DNA from: JBCCFW01 sp039029535 | GTDB taxonomy: Bacteria; Acidobacteriota; JBCCFW01 | Assembly: GCA_039029535.1 (NCBI GenBank) | Contig: JBCCFW010000201.1 | Span: 1 to 13,132, forward strand | Length of the DNA stretch: 13,132 nucleotides | Reading direction: 5' to 3' | In this document: piece by piece, positions 8,101 to 13,132 of the stretch | How positions within the stretch are numbered: the first letter of the stretch is position 1 | Layout of the letters: the number at the start of each line of letters is the position of its first letter | Notes under the pieces: model-generated | What the model saw: the letters and a program-made list of their open reading frames with translations, nothing else | What the model was told of the DNA's origin: nothing | Databases searched by the model: none | Translations under genes and position numbers: made by a program

Positions 8101-9139
8101 CACGGATGCGGGAGTCAGCACGGCGGCTGAAGGGCGAGGGACCGCCGAGGAGCGACTTGGAGGTCTGCGACCAGAGGTCGGCGTCGTAGCGGAAGCCACG
8201 CACGGTGTCCTCGCTCTGGTGTGAGCCGCCCAGGTGTCCCAGCACGAAGAGCCGATCACAGGTCGGGTCCGGGCTCGTGTCGAGAGTCCAGGGCTGCTTG
8301 AGGGCGAAGGTGTCGATCCGGAAGTCCCCGAAGACGTCATCGGGGGTCAGCCCGTCGCCATTGATGTCGTCCATGGCGTCGATGTCGCCGTCGAGGTCGA
8401 CATCGTTGGTGGCCGTCGGAACGAAGCGGCGGAAGCGCTCGGCTCCTCCCGGAAGAGTGCACATCGGGTCGACCTCGGGGTGACAGCCCGGGACGAGGTT
8501 CTCGTAGTCACCCTCCACGGTGGCCAGGGTCACCGGATCGTAGATGCCGAGCGTGTCCAGGGTCATGTGGGTGACCACGAGCACGGTCATCGGCAGGCCC
8601 GTCCCCGGCGCTCCCACGTCCACTTCGGTCATGTCGAGCGGCTCGTCCATGACCTCGATGGTCTTGAAGTCGAACATCCGGAGCTCGTCGACGCTCTTGG
8701 GGTCCTTGGGATCGGCGGCGGTCCAGACCAACTGGCCGGTGGTGATCGAGTCCCCGAGGAAATTCGCCACGTGGAAGCGCCCAAGAGTCTGCGACCAGCG
8801 CACCGAGACGGGCTCGAGCCCGGTCGGGATGCGCATCTCGAACTGCCCCTGGATGGCCATTCCCTGGGTGGCACCGTAGATCTCGAGCGAGTTGTCCGGC
8901 GTGTTCACGACGAGCAGGAAGTCCTGCTCCTCACCGGTCTTGGTGTCCTGAAGAGTGATGAGCTCGAGCGGATGGACCTGAGGACTCTCGACGTTGTAGT
9001 AGTCAGTCCGGCCTTGCGCCCAGGCCGGGGCGGCCGGCGTGAGGGAAACCAGGAGCGCGAGGGCCCCCAGTGCCCCCACTCGGAGCTCGCGAGTGAGGTG
9101 CGCGCGAACCGTTCGACGTGCTGGCTTGCGGTGGAACAT
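5129..9139 (-). CDS. Large exported beta-propeller / di-haem cytochrome c protein
   Basis: A 1336-residue protein. The frame is open to 9358, but ATG 9139 follows GGGAGG and starts a classic signal peptide: a basic segment, GALGALALLVSLTPAAPAWAQ, then cleavage after AWA near residue 41. Residues ~45-540 contain repeated beta strands of YVTN-propeller type (LLVVNTPDNSLEIYG, RFHVANFLGDSITT, LIILNRVSNSITVFNPNG). They include an Asp-rich calcium-type stretch at about 243-262 (DVDLDGDIDAMDDINGDG). Haem c motifs are C563-ASCH567 and C832-AHCH836, each in cytochrome-peroxidase-like surroundings (YHWRGDRNTFQDFNGAF between them, LRGLF after the second). A Cys/Asp-rich tandem repeat (591-661) follows the first haem site. 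The C-terminal ~350 residues look like beta-rich binding domains. It is probably a periplasmic or surface electron-transfer or oxidative protein; substrate unknown. It is transcribed alone, with tandem terminators. Confidence 0.85.
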   Translation of the reverse strand: MFHRKPARRTVRAHLTRELRVGALGALALLVSLTPAAPAWAQGRTDYYNVESPQVHPLELITLQDTKTGEEQDFLLVVNTPDNSLEIYGATQGMAIQGQFEMRIPTGLEPVSVRWSQTLGRFHVANFLGDSITTGQLVWTAADPKDPKSVDELRMFDFKTIEVMDEPLDMTEVDVGAPGTGLPMTVLVVTHMTLDTLGIYDPVTLATVEGDYENLVPGCHPEVDPMCTLPGGAERFRRFVPTATNDVDLDGDIDAMDDINGDGLTPDDVFGDFRIDTFALKQPWTLDTSPDPTCDRLFVLGHLGGSHQSEDTVRGFRYDADLWSQTSKSLLGGPSPFSRRADSRIRGGLGTTNWNMAFDDAGTLYVVGARALNREAGVHGEHAVSLLSTGFVESFLYVIPDPCSPTPTVLSRDLNAMFVSGAEMPVDRSRALVQPTDIIVHESASGEKQVLIAAFGSDRIGRVTLTGANTDDWLVESFDVVPEPSPMAGPRGLALQEGESGQPDRLIILNRVSNSITVFNPNGPTMPHLEWPWDLHDPTPDYVKEGREFLYSARLSGNGFDSCASCHVDGRTDGLAWDLSGGLPGVKGLDCNGNTIIDPVEVGDCNCDGVADVDVTAGETCLNGVDCDGDTVIEVSEVGDCDCDGDVTAMDAGDAFAGASCVPEQLLTVVTTDVGPPNLNNELRFGAPKRYMVTQSLQGLLNHEVAPIGDLTPTDPVTGQPLTTTSQRLVTNAPYHWRGDRNTFQDFNGAFVGLLGRDRILDDDEIAVFEEFINSIHYPPNPKQLKTREFSGKLNPSQTPAGYNDPTQGSGALRGMKLFHIVPANPGVDPACAHCHALPEGSDNTLSLPSGFHEDQPFDTGSTFTPPNAPEDPAVRPMEGAALRGLFQKEARREINGFTPASTTTMSVSPITGFEGLNHAGVRGTTVGGDNPDETINAFVSQFSPSGGGWLAQFLHEFDFGTAPVVGRTFSMTNFTVGTHAADWDLAEDQADIANAGLVVRMGIGDPAFATIHERGWIYDPSSDATDPAGNPRRYREETVFGSGSPSFSRQELETLAGHGPAWMTVTSTPLGSERRVASPTGQPAPTVISLPPPTNLTFEPAVPNSALECVPLFVSGWTPTEQLRPNTSHTIRAYQLGLLFASGGTEIFGFSSLRHVVPRRFRIAGDDLVHGAVLHLLIPSNDTGPAPNTLASPLDPVSGELLPGLEMVHLELPLHPTDERMATAEATPIWETAVELDPLVIFRMMAGRPDWTPASGVPSHIMQGLTDIDFRDVGNPGASTHHVSQTADLTGVFDPHAWNNHYAWVVNGDGQSEKVGGNDGWVQLVLEATDPMNCE
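7157..7369 (-). repeat. Tandem 36-residue Cys/Asp-rich repeat inside the propeller-cytochrome gene
   Basis: Two consecutive copies, offset by 108 bases, encode the pattern DCxGxTxIxxxEVGDCxCDG followed by a spacer ending in Cys. DCNGNTIIDPVEVGDCNCDG is copy one and DCDGDTVIEVSEVGDCDCDG is copy two. The DxxGD spacing resembles dockerin/EF-hand-like calcium loops. The repeat sits 24 residues after the first haem motif and before the helix-rich part of the cytochrome domain. It is therefore an insertion within or next to a haem domain rather than a terminal tail. Confidence 0.75.
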
Positions 9140-9196
9140 GGGCCTCCCGAGAAAGTCGTGGCCGACCCGTGACACGGCCGGCCGGGTGACCGACCG

Positions 9197-9209
9197 AGTT
9201 CCTGGAACT
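9197..9209. promoter_or_regulatory. Operator-like palindrome upstream of the propeller-cytochrome gene
   Basis: AGTTCC-T-GGAACT is a perfect dyad with 6-bp arms, 58-70 bases upstream of the ATG at 9139. It could be a repressor or activator site near the promoter. I could not identify convincing -35/-10 hexamers in this GC-rich leader, so this is suggestive only. Confidence 0.3.
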
Positions 9210-9305
9210 GGCCGGCTACTCTCGACAACGGGGCTGCGAGCCCAGTGCGCAGGCAAATCGCCGAGCTCGTCCCGATCCGCCGCGGTCGCCACTCCCCCGG
9301 GAGGA

Positions 9306-9326
9306 CCTGACGACTCCCACGTCAGG
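9306..9326. promoter_or_regulatory. Inverted repeat in the asnS / cytochrome intergenic region
   Basis: CCTGACG and CGTCAGG, 7-bp perfect arms around ACTCCCA, about 170 bases upstream of the cytochrome start. It could be a regulator site or part of the termination region for asnS transcripts. No family is recognised. The rest of 9140-9354 holds no gene beyond an in-frame N-terminal extension of the large ORF, which I reject. Confidence 0.3.
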
Positions 9327-9354
9327 CAATCCGGTGACCTAGCGGACGCTGACC

Positions 9355-9428
9355 GCACGGCCGTGGAGAGCGGTGGGACTCACTTCCCTGGCCTGACGGG
9401 GCACGGGGGCATGGAGCGCGCCAGTGGC
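9355..9428 (-). repeat. Diverged direct repeat, copy 1 (hairpin module)
   Basis: About 74 bases, roughly 85% identical to 9462-9535 (offset 107) and including an identical 19-base core (GGGGGCATGGAGCGCGCCA). Copy 1 can form CGCC-AGT-GGCG closed by CACGG (9402-9406) with CCGTG (9433-9437). It lies downstream of asnS, beyond copy 2, in the direction of asnS transcription. Confidence 0.65.
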
Positions 9429-9461
9429 GTTGCCGTGACCTCACGACGACCGCGCGACTCA

Positions 9462-9535
9462 GCACGGCCCTGGAGGGCCGGGGGATTCACTTCCCCGGCC
9501 CGACGGGGCGTGGGGGCATGGAGCGCGCCAAGGGC
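9462..9535 (-). repeat. Diverged direct repeat, copy 2 (hairpin module)
   Basis: The copy nearer to asnS. It contains a perfect 9-bp hairpin GGGCCGGGG / CCCCGGCCC (9475-9501), which copy 1 preserves only partly, and the 5' arm of the larger hairpin at 9510-9551. Differences between the copies at the base of the larger hairpin are matched on the opposite arm, which suggests that structure has been kept. Confidence 0.65.
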
Positions 9536-9551
9536 GCGCGCCGGCCCCCAC
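9510..9551 (-). terminator. Large hairpin at the end of asnS
   Basis: GTGGGGGC / GCCCCCAC (8 bp) encloses GCGCGCC-AAG-GGCGCGC (7 bp), starting 8 bases beyond the asnS stop codon. It is very stable but has no T tract. A second hairpin (9475-9501) follows. This probably terminates asnS or protects its 3' end, perhaps with help from Rho. Confidence 0.6.
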
Positions 9552-9559
9552 ACCTGAAA

Positions 9560-10960
9560 CTAAAACGCGGCCGAGCGTCGCGTGCGCGGGTACGGGATGA
9601 CGTCGCGGATGTTGGCCATCCCCGTCACGTACTGGAGGCAGCGGTCGAGCCCCAGCCCGAAGCCCGCGTGGGGCGTCGTGCCGTAGCGGCGGAGATCCCG
9701 GTACCACCAGTAGTTCTCGATGGGCAGGCCGGTCTCGCCGATCCGCTCGTCGAGGACGTCGAGACGCTCCTCACGCTGGCTCCCTCCGATGATCTCGCCG
9801 ATCCCCGGGGCCAGCACGTCCATCGCGGCGACCGTCTTCTGGTCGTCGTTGAGACGCATGTAGAAGGCCTTGATCTCCTTCGGATAGTTCATGACCACCA
9901 CCGGCCGGCCGACGTGCTCCTCGGTGAGCCAGCGTTCGTGCTCGGACTGGAGGTCGGTCCCCCACTCCACCGGGAACTCGAACGTCTTGCCCGAGTCCTG
10001 CAAGGCCTTCACGGCGTCGCCGTACTCCATCCGCTCGAAGCTCGCCTCGACGAAGCGCTCGAGGCGCTCCACCGCGGTCTTCTCGATGCGCTCGGCGAAG
10101 AACGCCATGTCGTCGCCGCGGGTGTCGAGGACCTCCCGGAAGATCGACTTGAGCATGGCCTCGGCCAGGTCGGCGTCGTCGGAGAGATCGGCGAAGCTGA
10201 TCTCCGGCTCGACCATCCAGAACTCGGCCAGGTGACGCGAGGTGTTCGAGTTCTCCGCCCGGAACGTCGGGCCAAACGTGTAGACCTTGCTCAGCGCCTG
10301 GCAGAAGCCCTCGACGTTGAGCTGACCCGACACGGTGAGGAAGGCCTCCTTGCCGAAGAAGTCCTGCTCGAAGTCGGGTGACCCCTCCGGCGTGAGCGGC
10401 GTGTTGACCAGGTCCAGGGTCGAGACCCGGAACATCTCCCCCGCCCCCTCGCAGTCGGAGGCGGTGATGATCGGGGTCTGCACCCAGTAGAAGCCGTTCT
10501 CGTGGAAGAAGCGGTGAATCGCCTGGGAGAGGGCGTGCCGAACCCGCGCCACCGCCCCGAAGGTGTTGGTGCGGGTGCGCAGGTGCGCGACCTCCCGAAG
10601 GTACTCGAAGCCGTGACGCTTCGCGGCAATCGGGTAGGTGTCGGGGTCCTCGACCCAGCCGACGACCTCGATGCTCTCCGCCCGGATCTCGACCGACTGC
10701 CCCTTGCCCTTGGACTCGACCAGCTCGCCGGTGACCGACACCGAGCAGCCCGGGCCGATCTTGAGCACCACGTCCTCGTAATTGGCCAGGTCCTTCGGAG
10801 CGACGACCTGCAAGTTGTCGAAGCAGGAGCCGTCGTTGACCTGAACGAAGCTCAGGCCCGCCTTGGAGTCGCGGCGGGTGCGCACCCAACCGCGAATCGT
10901 GACGCTGGAGCCGACGCTCGGGGAACCGCTGAGAACCGAAGAGATGCTGACCGTGGACAT
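9560..10960 (-). CDS. asnS: Asparaginyl-tRNA synthetase
   Basis: A 466-residue class IIb aminoacyl-tRNA synthetase, the usual full length for bacterial AsnRS. It charges tRNA-Asn with asparagine in the cytosol. The N-terminal OB-fold anticodon-binding domain (about 1-115, GWVRTRRDSKAGLSFVQVNDG) is followed by the catalytic domain. Motif 2 is at 233-250 (FRAENSNTSRHLAEFWMVE). Motif 3 is around Arg440 (GFGLGLDRCLQYVTG), ending MANIRDVIPYPRT as in AsnRS rather than AspRS. The asparagine-type active-site stretch SASDCEG-like (TASDCEGAGEMF) is present. The ATG has a Shine-Dalgarno GGAGG 9 bases upstream. It is divergent from the TSUP gene (87-base gap) and is followed by hairpins. Presence of asnS implies direct charging of tRNA-Asn rather than reliance on the amidotransferase route alone. 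Confidence 0.97.
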   Translation of the reverse strand: MSTVSISSVLSGSPSVGSSVTIRGWVRTRRDSKAGLSFVQVNDGSCFDNLQVVAPKDLANYEDVVLKIGPGCSVSVTGELVESKGKGQSVEIRAESIEVVGWVEDPDTYPIAAKRHGFEYLREVAHLRTRTNTFGAVARVRHALSQAIHRFFHENGFYWVQTPIITASDCEGAGEMFRVSTLDLVNTPLTPEGSPDFEQDFFGKEAFLTVSGQLNVEGFCQALSKVYTFGPTFRAENSNTSRHLAEFWMVEPEISFADLSDDADLAEAMLKSIFREVLDTRGDDMAFFAERIEKTAVERLERFVEASFERMEYGDAVKALQDSGKTFEFPVEWGTDLQSEHERWLTEEHVGRPVVVMNYPKEIKAFYMRLNDDQKTVAAMDVLAPGIGEIIGGSQREERLDVLDERIGETGLPIENYWWYRDLRRYGTTPHAGFGLGLDRCLQYVTGMANIRDVIPYPRTRRSAAF

Positions 10961-11047
10961 GACGTGAATCCTCCGAAGTCGGGGAGGGTATCAGCGCCGT
11001 GCTCGGACGAGGTGCATCCCTGCGCGCGAGCACGACATGCTGGCCTG

Positions 11048-11809
11048 ATGTCGCACCTGCTCCCCCTCGCCTGTGGTCTCGCGGCCGGCCTCGTCGCCGG
11101 CCTGCTCGGCGTGGGTGGCGGTCTCATCCTCGTGCCGGCGATGGTCTTCCTGCTCGACGTGCCCCTCAAGCGGGCAGTCGGCACCTCCCTGGCGGCCGTC
11201 ATCGCCATCGCGGCCGTGGCCGTGGTCGCCGAGCAGGTCGCCGCTCCCGAGAACCTGCGCTGGGAGTGGGCCGGCTGGCTCACGCTCGGCGCCATCCCGG
11301 GCTCCTTCGTCGGCGCCAAGCTGGTCGCCCGTCTCCCCACCCGTCAACTCGGCCTGGCCCTCACGGTCGTGCTGGTGCTCGCCGCCGTGAAGATCAGCGG
11401 GTTGCTCCCCGGCCTCGACGCCGTCCGACTCCCGCTGTCGGGTCCCCTCCCTCACGTCGCGGCGGGGTTCGTCGCCGGGATCATCTCCGCCCTGTTCGGC
11501 ATCGGAGGCGGGCTGCTCGCGGTACCCCTGCTGGCGCTCTTCCACCCGGAGTGGCGCTTTCACGCCTGCCGGGCGACGTCGCTGATCATGATCGTGCCGA
11601 CCGCGCTCGCGGGGGCACTGTTCCACCGCAAGCTCGAGCAGCTCGACCGCGCGCTAGCAGCTCGCCTGGTACCGGGCGCCCTGGCCGGAAGCGTGGCGGG
11701 AGTGGTGATCGCCCAGTACAGCCCAGCGAATGTCCTGAAGCTGCTGTTCGCGATCTTCCTCCTGGCCTCCGCCTTCCGCCTCGGCCGCCGAAGCCTGGGC
11801 GCCAGTTGA
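11048..11809 (+). CDS. TSUP family permease (TauE/SafE-like sulfite/anion exporter)
   Basis: A 253-residue inner-membrane protein with about eight hydrophobic helices. The family's two-fold repeat is evident: GLLGVGGGLILVP (residues ~18-30) and ALFGIGGGLLAVP (~148-160) are equivalent motifs in the two halves. They are separated by a short hydrophilic loop (LPGLDAVRLPLSG). Family members move sulfite, sulfonates or related organic anions across the membrane; the substrate here is unknown. ATG 11048 is chosen because it begins the first helix. No clear Shine-Dalgarno precedes it, so leaderless or weak initiation is possible, and the frame stays open upstream into the antisense of asnS. The last 156 bases overlap the tail of the convergent sigma gene. 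No sulfur-metabolism neighbour is visible. Confidence 0.9.
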   Translation: MSHLLPLACGLAAGLVAGLLGVGGGLILVPAMVFLLDVPLKRAVGTSLAAVIAIAAVAVVAEQVAAPENLRWEWAGWLTLGAIPGSFVGAKLVARLPTRQLGLALTVVLVLAAVKISGLLPGLDAVRLPLSGPLPHVAAGFVAGIISALFGIGGGLLAVPLLALFHPEWRFHACRATSLIMIVPTALAGALFHRKLEQLDRALAARLVPGALAGSVAGVVIAQYSPANVLKLLFAIFLLASAFRLGRRSLGAS

Positions 11810-12538
11810 TCGAGCGATGAGCTCGTTGAGACGAGCTTCCATCTCGACCAGCGCCTGGGACTCGAGCTGACGGACTCGCTCCTTGGAGAGTCCGAGCTCG
11901 GCGGCCAACGACGACAAGGTGCGCCGTTCGCCACCGAGCCCAAATCCGAACCGGCCCTCCAACACGTGGCGGTGGCGAGGCGTCAGGCTGTCGAGAGCCC
12001 GACGCACGAGATCGCAGCGCTCTGCCTCGAGCAAGTTCTCGTCCTGACAGGGCTCCTCCTGGCCCAGCCGGGCGTCCGCCTCCGCATCCCCGCCCTCGGG
12101 CAAGAGGTCCCCGAGGCTCAGCTCGCGGGGGAGCGGAAGGTCGGTGCGCTCGAGACGGGAACGGGGCACTCGCACCGTTCTCGCCTGCATGTTCACCGCC
12201 TCCGAGAGTGCCCTCCGCACCCACCAACTCGCATAGGTCATGAAACGGAAGCCGCGCGACGCGTCGTAGCGTCCCACTGCTTCGAGAAGTCCTCGACAGG
12301 CTTCACCCATCAGGTCCTCGGCTGACAGCCCGCGATGGCGGAATGCCAGCACTGCCCGGATGAGCAGCGCGAAGTGAGCCTCCAACAACCTGCGCGTGGC
12401 CTCGGCATCACCATCCGCCGCCGCAGCCACGAGTGCGATCTCCTCGTCTCGGTCAATGCGACGTCCCCTCTCGAACGTCCCCGAGTACGCACCCAACAAC
12501 GAAGCCCTGCGTCCCTTGCGGTTGTCTCTGCTGGCCAC
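11654..12538 (-). CDS. Sigma-70 family RNA polymerase sigma factor (group 3-like, region 3 reduced)
   Basis: A 294-residue protein starting at GTG 12538, chosen for its strong Shine-Dalgarno GGGAGG 7 bases upstream; an ATG at 12595 would add 19 residues. Region 1.2/2 spans about 28-130, with RRIDRDEEIALV, the core-binding LIRAVLAFRHRGLSAEDLMGE and the promoter-melting/-10 helix RYDASRGFRFMTYASWWVRRA (90-110). VRVPRSRLE follows. Most of region 3.0-3.1 is missing: the sequence passes almost directly to a sigma-finger-like LSLGDLLPEGGD (140-151). Region 4 (about 180-237) has the helix-turn-helix TLSSLAAELGLSKERVRQLE. It therefore directs RNA polymerase to a specific promoter class, probably a stress or developmental set. 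Residues 244-294 are low-complexity (QEEDREQQLQD) and lie entirely antisense to the permease. A promoter is seen at 12696-12723. Confidence 0.88.
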   Translation of the reverse strand: MASRDNRKGRRASLLGAYSGTFERGRRIDRDEEIALVAAAADGDAEATRRLLEAHFALLIRAVLAFRHRGLSAEDLMGEACRGLLEAVGRYDASRGFRFMTYASWWVRRALSEAVNMQARTVRVPRSRLERTDLPLPRELSLGDLLPEGGDAEADARLGQEEPCQDENLLEAERCDLVRRALDSLTPRHRHVLEGRFGFGLGGERRTLSSLAAELGLSKERVRQLESQALVEMEARLNELIARSTGAQASAAEAEGGGQEEDREQQLQDIRWAVLGDHHSRHASGQGARYQASC

Positions 12539-12695
12539 GTTTCGACCTCCCGCCGCGGGCACTTGCCCGTCGGCCCATTGGAGCGTCCGACCCAATTCGG
12601 CCTCGCGTCCTCGGCGGCTCCGGACCGGTTCCCCAGCGCGCCACCCGCCTCGTCAGCTCCGGCGCCCCCCGGCGCCACGGTCGCTCTGAAGGGAG

Positions 12696-12723
12696 ATTAA
12701 TGCCGCAGCAGCATGAATGTCAA
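12696..12723 (-). promoter_or_regulatory. Sigma-70-type promoter of the sigma factor gene
   Basis: On the minus strand a perfect TTGACA (12723-12718) is followed after 16 bases by ATTAAT (12701-12696), four of six matches to the -10 consensus. The predicted transcript starts near 12690, giving a leader of roughly 150 bases before GTG 12538. The sequence between 12539 and 12690 is GC-rich and shows no other gene. Confidence 0.6.
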
Positions 12724-12733
12724 TGCAGCATTG
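12721..12733. promoter_or_regulatory. Palindrome overlapping the -35 element of the sigma promoter
   Basis: CAATGC-A-GCATTG, a perfect dyad with 6-bp arms that shares three bases with the TTGACA element. The position fits an operator for a dimeric regulator acting on the sigma gene. No regulator family is recognised. Confidence 0.35.
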
Positions 12734-12860
12734 CTTTCTGGACAACAAAATGCCGAGACCGCATCCGAAACTGGGAAATTCGGAGCTCTAGAGGCGCATT
12801 TTCGTTGATTGCTTTAGCAGCAAGAAGCGCTTCAGCCGAGCTCCCAGGGCGTGCGGTCGG
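12734..12860. other. A/T-richer intergenic spacer, no gene seen
   Basis: Together with 12539-12733 this makes a gene-free stretch of over 300 bases between the sigma gene and the helicase. Local GC is about 50% (47% over 12721-12780), clearly below the flanking genes. It contains small dyads (GAAGCGCTTC near 12824; TTGCT-TTAGC-AGCAA near 12808) but no T-tailed terminator for the helicase that I could find. Short open frames here lack support. Confidence 0.5.
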
Positions 12861-13132
12861 TCACTTCCGACGCACGACGACCAGCTCGCCATGGCGGGAG
12901 TGCGTCTCCCCTCGCTCTCGTCCCGCCGCGAGGTCGGGCCACCCTCCTCGCCGACGTGCCAGCAGCTCCGCCAGGCCCCGCACCGGTCGGTCCTCCGCTG
13001 CCTTCCGGGCGAGGTCGGCCGGGAAGGCCCCCGAGAGCACCAGCCGCCGTCGCGCACGGGTCAACGCCACGTAGAGCAAGCGCGCTCGCTCCGCCGCATC
13101 GGTGCGGGCCTGCTGCCGCCGGGCCACCGCCA
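12861..13132 (-). CDS. UvrD/AddA-type superfamily 1 helicase, C-terminal end
   Basis: The gene enters from the right edge; about 90 C-terminal residues are visible. ERARLLYVALTRARRRLVLSG is helicase motif VI, in the YVALTRA form typical of RecB/AddA-like enzymes rather than the YVGITRA form of UvrD/PcrA. These enzymes unwind DNA ends with ATP during double-strand break repair. Only about 55 residues follow motif VI before the TGA at 12863-12861 (ending GELVVVRRK). The long C-terminal region or nuclease domain seen in many AddA/RecB proteins is therefore absent or has been lost. The downstream DNA is A/T-richer and shows no continuation in another frame. The start lies outside the window. The helicase assignment is firm; the AddA-like subtype is a guess from one motif. 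Confidence 0.8.
   Translation of the reverse strand, partial: AVARRQQARTDAAERARLLYVALTRARRRLVLSGAFPADLARKAAEDRPVRGLAELLARRRGGWPDLAAGRERGETHSRHGELVVVRRK

Noticed and set aside
6632..8224. 530-codon plus-strand frame antisense to the propeller-cytochrome
   Set aside because: Typical shadow frame with repetitive Val/Asp/Arg/Glu composition; the minus strand encodes two CxxCH haem motifs and a signal peptide in one frame.
4906..9139. Similar start contexts of the small gene and the cytochrome gene (GGAGG, a few C/T, ATGTTCC)
   Set aside because: Only about ten bases match, mostly the ribosome-binding consensus; not enough to claim a shared leader or duplication.
9140..9358. 73-residue N-terminal extension of the propeller-cytochrome frame
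   Set aside because: The internal ATG at 9139 has a Shine-Dalgarno and starts a signal peptide, which must be N-terminal; the extension is low-quality translated leader.
12700..13074. Plus-strand ORF starting ATG 12700 with a Shine-Dalgarno-like GGGAG
   Set aside because: It runs antisense through conserved helicase motif VI, and the apparent ribosome site coincides with the -10 region of the minus-strand sigma promoter.

Overview
The window is GC-rich bacterial chromosomal DNA (G/C strongly favoured at third codon positions). The gene mix is a hopanoid-type HpnA epimerase, a three-module slipin, a divergent sigma-70 factor and a very large secreted beta-propeller/cytochrome c protein with Asp/Cys-rich calcium-type repeats. 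It suggests a Myxococcota-like (former Deltaproteobacteria) organism. This is an inference from gene style; Planctomycetota or another GC-rich phylum is not excluded.

Layout. Bases 2-2712 (+) hold the C-terminal half of an Xaa-Pro aminopeptidase, then hpnA, then a membrane-anchored alpha/beta hydrolase overlapping the end of hpnA, probably one transcription unit. Facing it on the minus strand is a slipin/SPFH gene (2856-4029). A strong intrinsic terminator (2715-2765) separates it from the hydrolase, and its reading frame appears to break near the C-terminus. Upstream of it on the minus strand is a tRNA-Phe(GAA) gene whose acceptor stem has two C.A mismatches. Bases 4626-4963 (-) form a compact small gene: sigma-70-type promoter, Shine-Dalgarno, 54-codon ORF, hairpins and terminators. 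Bases 5058-9139 (-) hold a 1336-residue exported protein (N-terminal propeller, two CxxCH haem sites) with two terminator hairpins. Bases 9355-9551 contain two diverged copies of a hairpin module behind asnS (9560-10960, -).

Divergent from asnS is a TSUP (TauE/SafE-like) permease (11048-11809, +). Its 3' end overlaps by 156 bases the tail of a convergent sigma-70-family gene (11654-12538, -). That gene has a recognisable promoter in a locally AT-richer spacer. The window closes with the C-terminal end of a UvrD/AddA-type helicase (-).

Most genes are unrelated neighbours rather than one pathway: peptide turnover, lipid/sugar metabolism, membrane scaffold, translation (tRNA-Phe, AsnRS), transcription, anion export and DNA repair. 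I see no CRISPR array, transposase, prophage gene or defence island. The best leads are the small gene at 4742-4906, the odd tRNA acceptor stem, the propeller-cytochrome with its inserted Cys/Asp repeat, and the sigma factor that lacks most of region 3.
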